Source: Palsa-504 sp963808315
GTDB lineage: Bacteria; Actinomycetota; Actinomycetes; Streptosporangiales; Streptosporangiaceae
DNA: 64,000 bases
Direction of reading: 5' to 3'
Assembly (NCBI GenBank): GCA_963808315.1
Contig: CAWEFK010000024.1
Span: 124,001 to 188,000 of the forward strand
The notes under the pieces were generated by a model. It saw only the letters and a program-made list of their open reading frames with translations. It did no database searches and had not been told where the DNA came from. Positions 51,630-62,458 of the stretch are shown here, piece by piece. Position numbers and translations under genes: made by a program. Position 1 is the stretch's first letter. Each line of letters starts with the position of its first letter.

Positions 51630-53765
51630 GTGCGTCCGGTTACCGATTTGCAGCGAAAGGTCGCGCCGTTCCAGGTCGTCACCGACATGGTCCCGGCCGG
51701 CGATCAGCCGAGGGCGATTGCCGACATTGAAAAGCGCGTCCGGGCGGGGGACACGAATACCGTGCTGCTCGGCGCGACCGGTACCGGCAAGACCGCCTCG
51801 GTCGCCTGGATCGCGGAGCGGCTGCAGCGGCCGGTGCTCGTGATGCTGCCCAACAAGACGCTCGCCGCTCAGTTCGCCAACGAGCTACGCGAGATGCTGC
51901 CGCATAACGCGGTGGAGTACTTCGTCTCCTACTACGACTATTACCAGCCGGAAGCCTACGTCCCGCAGACCGACACGTACATCGAGAAGGACTCCTCGAT
52001 CAACTCCGAGGTGGAGCGGCTCAGGCACTCGGCCACGAATTCCCTGCTCACCAGGCGAGACACCATCGTCGTTTCGTCCGTGTCCTGCATCTACGGCCTG
52101 GGTACGCCGCAGGAATACGTGGACCGGATGCTGAAGGTCAAGCTCGGCGACACCATCGAGCGGGACGCGCTGCTCCGCAAGCTCGTCGGCATGCAGTACG
52201 CGCGGAACGATCTGGCTTTCACCCGCGGTACCTTCCGGGTCCGCGGCGACACGATCGAGATCATCCCGATGTACGAGGAGCTCGCCGTCAGGATCGAGAT
52301 GTTCGGCGACGAGATCGAGCGGCTGATGACCCTGCACCCGCTGACCGGCGAGGTGATCAGCGAGGACTCCGAGCTCTACGTCTTCCCCGCCTCGCACTAC
52401 GTGGCCGGGCCGGAGCGGATGGAGCGCGCCATCAACGGGATCGAGGCCGAGCTGGCGACCCGGCTCGGCGAACTCGACCGCGGCGGCAAACTGCTCGAGG
52501 CCCAGCGGTTGCGGATGCGTACCACCTACGACATCGAGATGATGCGCCAGGTCGGCAGCTGCTCGGGGATCGAGAACTACTCGCGGCACATCGACGGCCG
52601 CGAGGCGGGCAGCCCGCCGAACACGCTGCTCGACTACTTCCCCGAGGACTTCCTGCTGGTCATCGACGAGTCGCACGTCACCGTCCCCCAGATCGGCGCC
52701 ATGTACGAGGGAGACGTATCCCGTAAGCGGGTCCTCGTCGAGCACGGCTTCCGGTTGCCGAGCGCGATCGACAACCGGCCGCTGACATGGGAAGAGTTCC
52801 TCGACCGGATCGGGCAGACCATCTACCTCTCGGCCACTCCCGGGCCTTACGAGCTGCAGCGGGTCGGCGGCGACGTGGTCGAGCAGGTGATCCGGCCGAC
52901 CGGGCTGATCGACCCCGAGGTGATCATCAAGCCGACCAAGGGCCAGATCGACGACCTACTGCACGAGATCAGGCTGCGGTCCGAGCGTGACGAGCGGGTC
53001 CTGGTCACCACGCTCACCAAGCGGATGTCAGAAGACCTCACCGACTACCTGCTCGAGAACGGTGTCCGGGCCAGGTACCTGCACAGCGAGGTGGACACGC
53101 TGCGCCGGATCGAGCTGCTGCGCGAGCTGAGGGTCGGCGAGTACGACGTGCTGGTCGGCATCAACCTGCTCCGTGAGGGCCTGGACCTGCCGGAGGTCTC
53201 GCTCGTCGCCATCCTGGATGCGGACAAGGAAGGCTTCCTGCGTTCGGGCACCTCGCTGATCCAGACCATCGGCCGGGCGGCGAGGAACGTCTCCGGTCAG
53301 GTCCATATGTACGCCGACAGGATCACGCCGTCGATGAGCAAGGCGATCGACGAGACCAACCGGCGGCGGGAGAAGCAGGTCGCCTACAACACCGAGCACG
53401 GCATCAACCCGCAGCCGCTGCGTAAGCGGATCGCCGACATCCTGGACCAGATCGTCCGGGAAGACGCCGACACCGAGCAGCTGATCGGCGGCGGCGGCCG
53501 ACAGCAGTCCCGCGGCAAGGCCCCGGTGCCCGGCCTGTCCTCACGGGCCCGCGCCACGGCCCAGACCGTCGCCGGACGGGCCGCCTCCGGCGGGCCGCAG
53601 GAGGCGAGCGTGGCCCGGGAGGAACTCGTCGGCCTGATCACCGAGCTGACCGTGCAGATGCACACCGCCGCCGCCGAGCTCCATTTCGAGGTCGCCGCCC
53701 GCCTCCGTGATGAAATTCGCGAGCTCAAGCAAGAACTCCGCGGCATGCACGCGGCCGGCGTCTGA
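51630..53765 (+). CDS. uvrB: UvrABC excision nuclease subunit B
   Basis: UvrB is the damage-verifying helicase of nucleotide excision repair. GGAGG at 51617-51621 lies eight bases before GTG 51630 and inside the longer TTG-started frame, so GTG 51630 (MRPVTDLQRKVAPFQ) is chosen; 711 residues. Walker A is GATGTGKT at 48-55, and the beta-hairpin region is EYFVSYYDYYQPEAYVPQTD. The helicase motifs DESHVT, SATPGPYE and QTIGRAARN follow. The C-terminal UVR domain that binds UvrC (LITELTVQMHTAAAELHFEV) is present. The frame is intact. Confidence 0.97.
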   Translation: MRPVTDLQRKVAPFQVVTDMVPAGDQPRAIADIEKRVRAGDTNTVLLGATGTGKTASVAWIAERLQRPVLVMLPNKTLAAQFANELREMLPHNAVEYFVSYYDYYQPEAYVPQTDTYIEKDSSINSEVERLRHSATNSLLTRRDTIVVSSVSCIYGLGTPQEYVDRMLKVKLGDTIERDALLRKLVGMQYARNDLAFTRGTFRVRGDTIEIIPMYEELAVRIEMFGDEIERLMTLHPLTGEVISEDSELYVFPASHYVAGPERMERAINGIEAELATRLGELDRGGKLLEAQRLRMRTTYDIEMMRQVGSCSGIENYSRHIDGREAGSPPNTLLDYFPEDFLLVIDESHVTVPQIGAMYEGDVSRKRVLVEHGFRLPSAIDNRPLTWEEFLDRIGQTIYLSATPGPYELQRVGGDVVEQVIRPTGLIDPEVIIKPTKGQIDDLLHEIRLRSERDERVLVTTLTKRMSEDLTDYLLENGVRARYLHSEVDTLRRIELLRELRVGEYDVLVGINLLREGLDLPEVSLVAILDADKEGFLRSGTSLIQTIGRAARNVSGQVHMYADRITPSMSKAIDETNRRREKQVAYNTEHGINPQPLRKRIADILDQIVREDADTEQLIGGGGRQQSRGKAPVPGLSSRARATAQTVAGRAASGGPQEASVAREELVGLITELTVQMHTAAAELHFEVAARLRDEIRELKQELRGMHAAGV

Positions 53766-54087
53766 CCCCGCTCGAGACCACGTGACATTAATAGGGGCAT
53801 GCCTCCCGCGATTACCGGAACGACGGGTGCTCGTGCGAGGCGTACCGGTCCGGACCAGCGGGTTTGATCGAACCCACCGAGGGCCCATCGCGAGAGCGGT
53901 TTAAGCGCGGCCACTTTGATCACAGCTTTATGACTAGGCGCGGCCGTTGCCTCTTTTTAATTAAAATAGCGCAGAGCCTACTGTAGGAAATGAATAGCAA
54001 ATCCCTTTAATCCTCATTTATCGGCACGGTATAGTCCGTGTCGGAACAAGGGACAGCTCGGTCGTGATGTGAACGGAGGCGAGAGGA
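53766..54087. other. uvrB-GNAT intergenic region with AT-rich patch
   Basis: No gene is supported here. The stretch 53930-54035 is strikingly AT-rich for this genome (CCTCTTTTTAATTAAAATAG and ATCCCTTTAATCCTCATTTA). It ends in a candidate promoter at 54007-54035 (TTAATC, 17 bases, TATAGT) for the following gene. Confidence 0.6.
54007..54035 (+). promoter_or_regulatory. Candidate promoter for the GNAT gene at 54088
   Basis: TTAATC (54007-54012) and TATAGT (54030-54035) are spaced by 17 bases. The -10 match is good and the -35 weak. It lies about 50 bases before the GTG start, whose ribosome site is GGAGGCGAGAGGA. Confidence 0.42.
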
Positions 54088-55050
54088 GTGCCTTGGGTGA
54101 ATCCCGACGTGGTCGATGACCTCAACGAGGCGGTGGGCAAGCGCTGGCGTGAGCTTGACCCGATGCTGCCGGCGCCCGGCGACCTGCCGGACGGATGCAT
54201 GGCGCCGCTTGTGGTCACGGGTTCGGACGGCCGCCCGGCCGGGGTGGGCGTCTGCCGTCACCGGCAGGTCCCCGACCACGCCCTGGATCAGGTCTGGGGC
54301 ACGGCGGCCAGGTTCCACCTCACGCCGGTCCTGCCTGAGCCGGACACCTTCGCCTCCCTCGATGCGTTGCTCGGTCAGTGGCGGGATCACCTGGTCGCCG
54401 TGCCGCAGGCCCGCGGGGAGGACTCGGCGGCGATGATCAACTGGCCGTCCCGCGACGTCAGCGGGATCAAGGCCCTGCTGCACCATGGGATGCAGCCGTT
54501 CGCCGTTCTCGCGGTGCGCCCCGCCGGGCGGCCGGGCGCGGGTCATGACATCTCCCCGGGCGTGGTCATCCGCGAGGCAGATGCGGATGACCTCGATGCC
54601 GTGACCGAACTGGAGATGGGCGTGATCCGGTACGACGCTCAGTTCGGTGCGGCCATCATGCGGCCGGCCACCGAGGCGCTGGTGCGGGAAGATACGTATA
54701 GGGCGCTGACCGGCCGGCCGGACTGGGTCTGGGTGGCCGAGCGGGACTCCAGGATCCTCGGGCTGGTCAACGTCCAGCCGCCCGAGGACTCGGCCTGGAT
54801 CTCCGTCATGACCAGGCCAGGCCCGGCCGCCTATCTGCAGACGATGTTCGTGCGGCCGGACGAGCGCGGCGGCGGGCTGGGCGCGGCGCTGGTCAAGCGC
54901 GCTCATGACGAGGTCGACGCCCGCGGCATCTCTACGACGCTCCTGCACCACGCCCAGATGAACCCGCTGTCCGCGCCATTCTGGAACCGGATGGGGTACC
55001 GGCCGCTGTGGACCGACTGGGAGCGGAGACCGGCCACGGCGCTGCGCTGA
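54088..55050 (+). CDS. GNAT family N-acetyltransferase
   Basis: GTG 54088 follows GGAGGCGAGAGGA and yields 320 residues. The C-terminal half is a GNAT domain: VVIREADADDLDAVTELEMG opens it, LQTMFVRPDERGGGLGAALV is the acetyl-CoA loop, and FWNRMGYRPLWTDW closes it. The N-terminal 150 residues form a separate domain without known motifs, as in several two-domain actinobacterial acetyltransferases. The substrate is unknown. The frame is intact. Confidence 0.85.
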   Translation: MPWVNPDVVDDLNEAVGKRWRELDPMLPAPGDLPDGCMAPLVVTGSDGRPAGVGVCRHRQVPDHALDQVWGTAARFHLTPVLPEPDTFASLDALLGQWRDHLVAVPQARGEDSAAMINWPSRDVSGIKALLHHGMQPFAVLAVRPAGRPGAGHDISPGVVIREADADDLDAVTELEMGVIRYDAQFGAAIMRPATEALVREDTYRALTGRPDWVWVAERDSRILGLVNVQPPEDSAWISVMTRPGPAAYLQTMFVRPDERGGGLGAALVKRAHDEVDARGISTTLLHHAQMNPLSAPFWNRMGYRPLWTDWERRPATALR

Positions 55051-56208
55051 GGCCGGCCGGAGGTCGGTCCCGGTGGCCAGGCAGGATAGTTCATGCCGTC
55101 TCAGGAATGCTGAGCTTCTCCTGATGGTTGCCTCAGAAAAGGGTTCGGGTGGCGTTATCGCTATCCGCCACGGGGAACGTGTTTAAGACGGGCGCGGGTA
55201 ATCGGCTAGCAAGATGCCGGGGAGGTGTGGAGTGCTAGTCAGCCTGATCGCCGCCATTGTCGCGGCATTGCTGTATGGCGTGGCTTCGGTGATGCAGGCG
55301 ATTGCGGTACGTGCGGCCAGCCACAAGTCGGCGGTCGATGCCTCCGGCGGAATCGACCCCGGTCTTATGGTGCGGATGCTGCACCAGTGGCGGTTCGTGG
55401 TCAGCATCTGCTTGGACGCGCTCGGTTTCGTCGCCCAGCTCATCGCGCTGCAGCGTCTCCCGCTGTTCGCGGTCCAGGCCTTCGTGGCCGCCAACCTCGC
55501 GGTCACCGCGGTGCTGGCCTCGTGGGTGATCAAGGTGACCTTGTCCTGGCGGGAGTGGGCCGCGGTCCTGGGCGTGGTGGCGGGCGTCGGCCTGCTCGGC
55601 TCCTCGGCGGGCGCCGAGGGTGCCGCTCAGGTGGGCGCGGTGTTCAAGCTCGCGCTGATCGTGGCGATCGCGGGCCTGGCGCTGGTCGGGTTGGCGGCGG
55701 CCAAGCTCAACGAGCCGTTCCGCACCACCGCGCTCGGCATCACGGCCGGTTTCGGCTACGGGATCCTCAGCATCGCCGCCCGGGTCCTCAACGGTTTCTC
55801 GCCGATCGAACTCGCCCGCGACCCGGCCGCCTACGCCGTCGCCGCGGCCGGCATCATCTCGTTCATGTTCTACGCCACGGCCCTGGAAAGCGGCAGCGTA
55901 ACGGTGGCCACCGCGGCCGTCGTGCTGAGCGAGACCATCCCGCCCGCCGTCATCGGCGTCATCTTCCTCGGCGACCAGACCCGTCCCGGGCTCGGCGTCG
56001 TGGCCTGGGGAGGATTCCTCATCGCCATTGCCTCCGCCGTTATGCTGGCCAGATTCGGGGAAGCCCACCACGAAGAAGATGTGGCCAGGGCCGACGCGGT
56101 GGCACATCGCGGTGCAAATGCCGGGCCAGCCGCCTGCGGCCTGTTATTCTGGTGGCCCGTGGACCTGCAGTTTTTTCTTGCCCGACCGGACACCACGGGA
56201 GCCTCATT

Positions 56209-57894
<1,686 letters not shown>

Positions 57895-57910
57895 GCCGGG
57901 GAGACACGGC

Positions 57911-58525
57911 GTGAGCCCGATAGCTGACATCCCCGAGCAATGGCCGGTGGTCTCGTCGGCTGAGCTGCTCCGTAGCCGGATGGTGACCGTACGGACCGAT
58001 AAGGTCCGTTTTCCCGACAATTCACTGGCCGAACGAGAAGTGGTGACTCATCCCGGCGCCGTGGGCGTGCTGGCCTTGGATGACGCGGACCGGGTGCTGA
58101 TGATCCGGCAGTACCGTCATCCGGTCGGACGGCTGCTGTGGGAGATCCCGGCCGGACTGCGAGATGTGCGAGGCGAGGCCCCGTGGCGCACCGCACAGCG
58201 CGAACTCGCCGAGGAGGCCGGCTATCGGGCGCGGGACTGGCACGCGCTGATCGACTACTTTTCCTCGCCTGGCTACAGCACCGAACGGCTCCGTATTTTC
58301 CTGGCCCGTGACCTGGAGATCATCCCCGAAGCCGAGCGTGACTTCGTTCCCGAGCACGAAGAGGCCCAGCTGCTGACCGGCTGGGTTCCGCTAGCGGAGG
58401 CGGTCAGGCTAGTTTTGGCGGGTGAGCTGCACAATGGACCCGCCGCCGCTGGCGTTTTGGCTGGGTATGCTGCGCGCCTGGAGGGGTTCGCGGGACTTCG
58501 TCCGGTGGACGCACCCGAAACGTGA
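57911..58525 (+). CDS. Nudix hydrolase, ADP-ribose pyrophosphatase type
   Basis: The 204-residue protein has an N-terminal beta domain typical of dimeric ADP-ribose pyrophosphatases and a Nudix box GEAPWRTAQRELAEEAGYRA at about residues 87-106, with the metal-binding REL-EEAG. MIRQYRHPVGRLLWEIPAGL just before it is characteristic of the ADPR group. GTG 57911 begins 16 bases after pyrG, so they may be cotranscribed. Confidence 0.9.
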   Translation: MSPIADIPEQWPVVSSAELLRSRMVTVRTDKVRFPDNSLAEREVVTHPGAVGVLALDDADRVLMIRQYRHPVGRLLWEIPAGLRDVRGEAPWRTAQRELAEEAGYRARDWHALIDYFSSPGYSTERLRIFLARDLEIIPEAERDFVPEHEEAQLLTGWVPLAEAVRLVLAGELHNGPAAAGVLAGYAARLEGFAGLRPVDAPET

Positions 58526-58597
58526 CATGCGTCGTCAGGTAACTGTGCTGGCTTGTGCTTATGGAGCAATGGGGCTCTACCGTCGGGAAGGACCGCG

Positions 58598-59713
58598 ATG
58601 AAGGTTGGAATACCCCGGGAAATCAAGAACCACGAGTACCGGGTGGCGATCACGCCCGCCGGTGTCCATGAGTTGGTCCGCGGCGGCCACCAAGTGGTAG
58701 TCGAGGCGAAGGCGGGGGAGGGCTCGTCCATTCCGGACGAGGATTTCACCACGGCCGGCGCGAAGATCCTGCCGGCCGCCGATGACGTGTGGGCCGAGGG
58801 GGACATGATCCTCAAGGTCAAGGAGCCGATCGCGGAGGAGTACCACCGCATGCGCGCGGGCCAGGTCTTGTTCACCTACCTGCACCTGGCCGCGTCCAAG
58901 GCGTGTACGAATGCCCTGCTCAGCTCCGGTGTCACCTCGATCGCCTACGAGACCGTTCAGCTGCCCGACGGATCACTGCCGCTGCTGGCCCCGATGTCCG
59001 AGGTCGCGGGCCGGATGGCGCCGCAGGTCGGCGCGCATCACCTGCAGCGTGACGGCGGCGGACGCGGGGTGTTGATGGGCGGGGTCTCCGGTGTGTACGC
59101 GGCCAAGGTGGTGGTGCTCGGCGCGGGCGTGTCCGGCATGAACGCCGCCGCGATCGCGCTGGGCATGCAGGCCGAGGTGCTGCTCATCGACCGGAACGTG
59201 GCCAGGCTCCGCTCGGCCGATGCCATCTACCAGGGGCACTGCCAGACGGTGGCGTCCAACGCCTACGAGATCGAGCGCGCGGTGATCGACGCGGACCTGG
59301 TGATCGGAGCGGTGCTCGTGCCGGGCGCGAAGGCTCCCCGCCTGGTCAGCGACGAGCTGGTGTCGCGGATGAAGCCGGGCGCGGTCCTGGTCGACATCGC
59401 GATCGACCAGGGCGGCTGCTTCGAGGGATCACAGCCCACCACCCACGCGGATCCGACGTACCGGGTGCACGATGCCCTGTTCTACTGCGTGGCCAACATG
59501 CCAGGCGCGGTCCCGCACACGTCCACCTACGCGCTGACCAACGTCACGCTGCCCTACGTGGTCGAGATGGCGAACCGGGGCTGGCGTGACGCGCTCCGTA
59601 GCGATGCGGCTCTGGCCCTGGGTCTTTCCACCCACGCCGGCACGCTGAACTGCCAGCCGGTCGCCGAGGCCCACGGGCTGCCCTACACCCCAAGCGGCGA
59701 GGCGCTGGGCTAG
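58598..59713 (+). CDS. ald: Alanine dehydrogenase
   Basis: Ald interconverts alanine and pyruvate with NAD. GGGAAGGA sets ATG 58598; 371 residues. The conserved substrate residues are K75 in LKVKEP and H96 in TYLHLA. The NAD-binding Rossmann motif is VVVLGAGVSGMNAA, and VDIAIDQGGCFEGS and FYCVANMPGAVPHTST are highly conserved in Ald. The frame is intact. A few conserved-region substitutions are present (for example a CHCQTVASN-like segment), compatible with natural divergence. Confidence 0.95.
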   Translation: MKVGIPREIKNHEYRVAITPAGVHELVRGGHQVVVEAKAGEGSSIPDEDFTTAGAKILPAADDVWAEGDMILKVKEPIAEEYHRMRAGQVLFTYLHLAASKACTNALLSSGVTSIAYETVQLPDGSLPLLAPMSEVAGRMAPQVGAHHLQRDGGGRGVLMGGVSGVYAAKVVVLGAGVSGMNAAAIALGMQAEVLLIDRNVARLRSADAIYQGHCQTVASNAYEIERAVIDADLVIGAVLVPGAKAPRLVSDELVSRMKPGAVLVDIAIDQGGCFEGSQPTTHADPTYRVHDALFYCVANMPGAVPHTSTYALTNVTLPYVVEMANRGWRDALRSDAALALGLSTHAGTLNCQPVAEAHGLPYTPSGEALG

Positions 59714-59732
59714 CAGGGGTCGCAGCGAGCAG

Positions 59733-60671
59733 ATGAGCCAGTCGCTGCCGGCCGCGCTCCGCGGCTACCTTCAGTACCTGGTCGTGGAGCGCGGGCTGGC
59801 ACCGAACACGGTCGAGTCCTACCGGCGGGACCTGCGCAGGTACGTCTCGCTACTGGCCAGCCGGGGCAAGACCAGGCTGGATGAGGTGACCGCCGCCGAG
59901 GTGGCAGAGTTCCTCGCCTCGCTGCGTGAGGGCGACGACGAGCACGCGGCGCTGGCGGTCAGCTCGGCGGCGCGAGCCGTGATCGCGGTCCGGGGGCTGC
60001 ACGCGTTCGCGGTCGCGCAGGGTCTGGCCGAACGGGACCCGGCCCGTGACGTGCCGCCCCCGTCTCCGCCCCGGCGCCTGCCGAAGGCGATCACCGTCAC
60101 CGAGGTAGAACGCCTGCTCGCAGCGTCCGGCCCCGACCTGGAGGAAGCGGCCGGTGCTGACCCTCGCCTGCTACGGGACCGGGCGCTGCTTGAGTTCCTC
60201 TACGGGACCGGAGCCCGGATTTCCGAAGCGACCGGCCTCGATATCGACGAGCTCCAGCTGGACCCGGCGGATCCGATGGTCCGGCTGATCGGCAAGGGCG
60301 GCAAGCACCGGGTAGTACCGGTGGGCAGCTACGCGGCCCGCGCCCTCGAGGCCTATCTCGTGCGGGCCAGGCCCGCGCTCGCCCCGAGGGGGCCCGCGGT
60401 CTTCCTCAATGCACGTGGCGGGCGCCTGACCAGGCAAGGCGCCTGGGGGGTGCTGCACGGCGCGGCCGTCCGCGCGGGGCGGCCCGATGTGTCACCGCAC
60501 ACGCTGCGGCACTCGTTCGCCACGCACATGCTGGACGGCGGCGCCGATATCAGGGTGGTCCAGGAACTCCTGGGGCACGCCTCGGTCACGACGACCCAGG
60601 TCTACACCCTGATCACGGTCGACAAGCTCCGCGAGGTCTACGCGTCCTCCCACCCCCGCGCCCTCGGCTGA
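59733..60671 (+). CDS. xerD: Tyrosine recombinase XerD
   Basis: XerD with XerC resolves chromosome dimers at dif. The 312-residue protein has the N-terminal SAM-like DNA-binding domain (GYLQYLVVERGLAPNTVESY) and the full catalytic set R162, K188, H256, R259, H282 and Y291 in GARISE, GKGGKHR, PHTLRH, LGHASVTTTQVYT. Its position between ald and house-keeping genes, size and lack of an att repeat indicate the chromosomal recombinase, not a phage integrase. Confidence 0.92.
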   Translation: MSQSLPAALRGYLQYLVVERGLAPNTVESYRRDLRRYVSLLASRGKTRLDEVTAAEVAEFLASLREGDDEHAALAVSSAARAVIAVRGLHAFAVAQGLAERDPARDVPPPSPPRRLPKAITVTEVERLLAASGPDLEEAAGADPRLLRDRALLEFLYGTGARISEATGLDIDELQLDPADPMVRLIGKGGKHRVVPVGSYAARALEAYLVRARPALAPRGPAVFLNARGGRLTRQGAWGVLHGAAVRAGRPDVSPHTLRHSFATHMLDGGADIRVVQELLGHASVTTTQVYTLITVDKLREVYASSHPRALG

Positions 60672-60674
60672 CCC

Positions 60675-60703
60675 TTGACCTCCCATGGATACAGGGACAG
60701 ACT
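60675..60703 (+). promoter_or_regulatory. Candidate promoter for the cyclophilin gene
   Basis: TTGACC (60675-60680) is followed after 17 bases by CAGACT (60698-60703), a weak -10. It starts three bases after the xerD stop and lies 40 bases before ATG 60743. Confidence 0.35.
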
Positions 60704-60742
60704 CAGGGCGGCCAATCTCATAAGAGGAAGGTATTGCCTGAC

Positions 60743-61498
60743 ATGCTCAAGACGCGTGTTTCTCGTCTTTTGCTCGCAACTGCAACCCTGGTGACAGCCG
60801 CAGCAGGGATTACGGCGGTCGGCGTCACCACATCCGGGGCCAGCACCGCCGGCACCCCGGCCCTGCCCCGGCTGAACGCCCCCGGCCTGCACGCCTCCGG
60901 CCTGCAGGCGCAGGCGGCTCCTACGGCCCCGGCCAACGCGTGCGGTTTCACCCCGGCCATCCCCGCCGATCGCTTCAAGGGCATCCCGGTGTTCAACGCG
61001 ACCCAGGCGGCGCGGCCCTACGACGTGAAGTTCTTCACCACCCAAGGCGTGATCACGGTGCGGATGCTGACGGCCGAGGCGCCCTGTACCACGTTCTCGT
61101 TCCGTTTCCTGGCCAGCAAGGGGTACTACAACCTGACGCACTGCCATCGGCTCACCACAGAAGGCATTTACGTCTTGCAGTGCGGCGATCCGACCGGGAC
61201 CGGAGCCGGCGGTCCGGGGTATTCGTTCAATGACGAGAACCTGACCGGTGCCACGTACCCGGCAGGCACGGTCGCCATGGCCAACGCCGGGCCGAACACC
61301 AACGGCAGCCAGTTCTTCTTCACCTGGAAGAACACCACGCTACAGCCGGACTACACGCCGTTCGGCACGGTCATCGGCGGCTTGAACGTCCTGCAGAAAA
61401 TCGCCGCGGCCGGCGATGACCAGCAGAACGGCCCCGGCGACGGCTACCCCAACCGCTACACCGAGTTCCTGTACGTCCAGATCATCCCGCAGAACTGA
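60743..61498 (+). CDS. Secreted cyclophilin-type peptidyl-prolyl isomerase
   Basis: AGAGGAAGG at 60723-60731 is too close to TTG 60734 and well placed for ATG 60743 (MLKTRVSRLLLATATLVTAA), so the latter is preferred; 251 residues. A signal peptide covers about residues 1-30 without a lipobox Cys. After an Ala/Pro spacer the cyclophilin domain starts at about residue 80, with RFLASKGYYNLTHCHRL, YVLQCGDPTGTGAGGPGYSF, and ANAGPNTNGSQFFF. It probably assists folding of exported proteins. The frame is intact. Confidence 0.9.
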   Translation: MLKTRVSRLLLATATLVTAAAGITAVGVTTSGASTAGTPALPRLNAPGLHASGLQAQAAPTAPANACGFTPAIPADRFKGIPVFNATQAARPYDVKFFTTQGVITVRMLTAEAPCTTFSFRFLASKGYYNLTHCHRLTTEGIYVLQCGDPTGTGAGGPGYSFNDENLTGATYPAGTVAMANAGPNTNGSQFFFTWKNTTLQPDYTPFGTVIGGLNVLQKIAAAGDDQQNGPGDGYPNRYTEFLYVQIIPQN

Positions 61499-61508
61499 TT
61501 CCCCGGTC

Positions 61509-61543
61509 GAGCCGTCCCGGGCCGCACCGGCGCGGGACGGCTC
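61509..61543 (+). terminator. Hairpin terminator after the cyclophilin gene
   Basis: GAGCCGTCCCG (61509-61519) and CGGGACGGCTC (61533-61543) form an 11-bp perfect stem with a 13-base loop, 11 bases after the stop codon. Confidence 0.72.
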
Positions 61544-61548
61544 AGCCG

Positions 61549-61574
61549 GGCGAGGCGGGTGGTGTTCACGGGAT
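61549..61574. repeat. Dispersed 26-bp repeat, copy B
   Basis: It matches 19403-19428 at 25 of 26 positions (GGCGAGGCGGGTGGTGTTC core). It lies between the cyclophilin terminator and the sirtuin stop codon. Confidence 0.75.
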
Positions 61575-61589
61575 ACACCGGCCTCCAGG

Positions 61590-62444
61590 CTAGGCCGGGC
61601 CGAGCTGGTCGACGAGGGCGCTCAGGGTCGGCCCGAGGGGAGCGTCGAGGGTGGCGGTGGCGTACGGGTCGCCGCGGGTAGCTCCCTGGTTCACGATCAC
61701 GACGGGCCGCTCCAGTTTGGCCGCGTGCCGGACGTAGCGAAATCCGGACATCACGGTCAGCGAGGATCCCAGGACCACCAGGGCGCTGGCGCTTTCCACC
61801 AGCGCATAGCAGGCTTGCGCCCGCGGCCCGGGGACGTTCTCGCCGAAGAACACCACGTCCGGCTTGAGCACGCCTTGGCAGGCGGAACAGCCGACGACCT
61901 GGAAGGACTCGGTGGCCTCGGCCGCCAGGACGGCGTCCCCGTCCGGATTGATCACGGCCGCCGCCTGCGCGTCCCACCCCGGGTTAGCCGTCGCGAGCCG
62001 CCGGTCCAGCTCGGCACGCGAGGTCCGCTGGCCGCACTCCAGGCACCGCACCCGGTGCAAGCTGCCGTGCAGTTCGGTCACCTCGGCCGCGCCGGCCGCC
62101 TGGTGCAGCCCGTCCACGTTCTGGGTGATGATCCCGGTCAGCAACCCGCGGCCGCCGAGCTCGGCGACGGCCCGATGGCCGTGGTTCGGCACCGCCCGGG
62201 CGATGTGCCGCCAGCCGAGATAGCTGCGGGCCCAGTACCTGCGCCGGGCGGCGGCGCTCCCGGTAAAGGCCTGATAGGTCATCGGCGATGATCTGCGCGC
62301 CAGTCCGGTCGGCCCGCGGTAGTCCGGGATGCCCGACTCGGTGGACAGCCCGGCTCCACTCAGGATGAGCACGCCACCCGAGGCCACAAGCTCAACCATT
62401 ATCCCGAACGACCCGGCGGTTCTCGCCTCCGTCAGCTGCGTCAC
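61590..62444 (-). CDS. Sirtuin NAD-dependent protein deacylase
   Basis: Sirtuins remove acyl groups from lysine using NAD. The 284-residue protein has LILSGAGLSTESGIPDYRG for NAD binding, TQNVDGLHQAAG, the catalytic His in ELHGSLHRVRC, a four-Cys zinc site (CLECGQ and CSACQG), PDVVFFGENVP and VLGSSLTVMSGF. It resembles class II bacterial sirtuins with a long zinc-domain insert. The frame is intact; a GTG further in is possible, but ATG 62444 fits the domain start. Confidence 0.93.
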   Translation of the reverse strand: MTQLTEARTAGSFGIMVELVASGGVLILSGAGLSTESGIPDYRGPTGLARRSSPMTYQAFTGSAAARRRYWARSYLGWRHIARAVPNHGHRAVAELGGRGLLTGIITQNVDGLHQAAGAAEVTELHGSLHRVRCLECGQRTSRAELDRRLATANPGWDAQAAAVINPDGDAVLAAEATESFQVVGCSACQGVLKPDVVFFGENVPGPRAQACYALVESASALVVLGSSLTVMSGFRYVRHAAKLERPVVIVNQGATRGDPYATATLDAPLGPTLSALVDQLGPA

Positions 62445-62458
62445 GATTCCATGGTGCC

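Noticed and set aside
59733..60671. Phage or island integrase
   Set aside because: Sequence and context match house-keeping XerD; no att repeats, tRNA junction or phage genes nearby.
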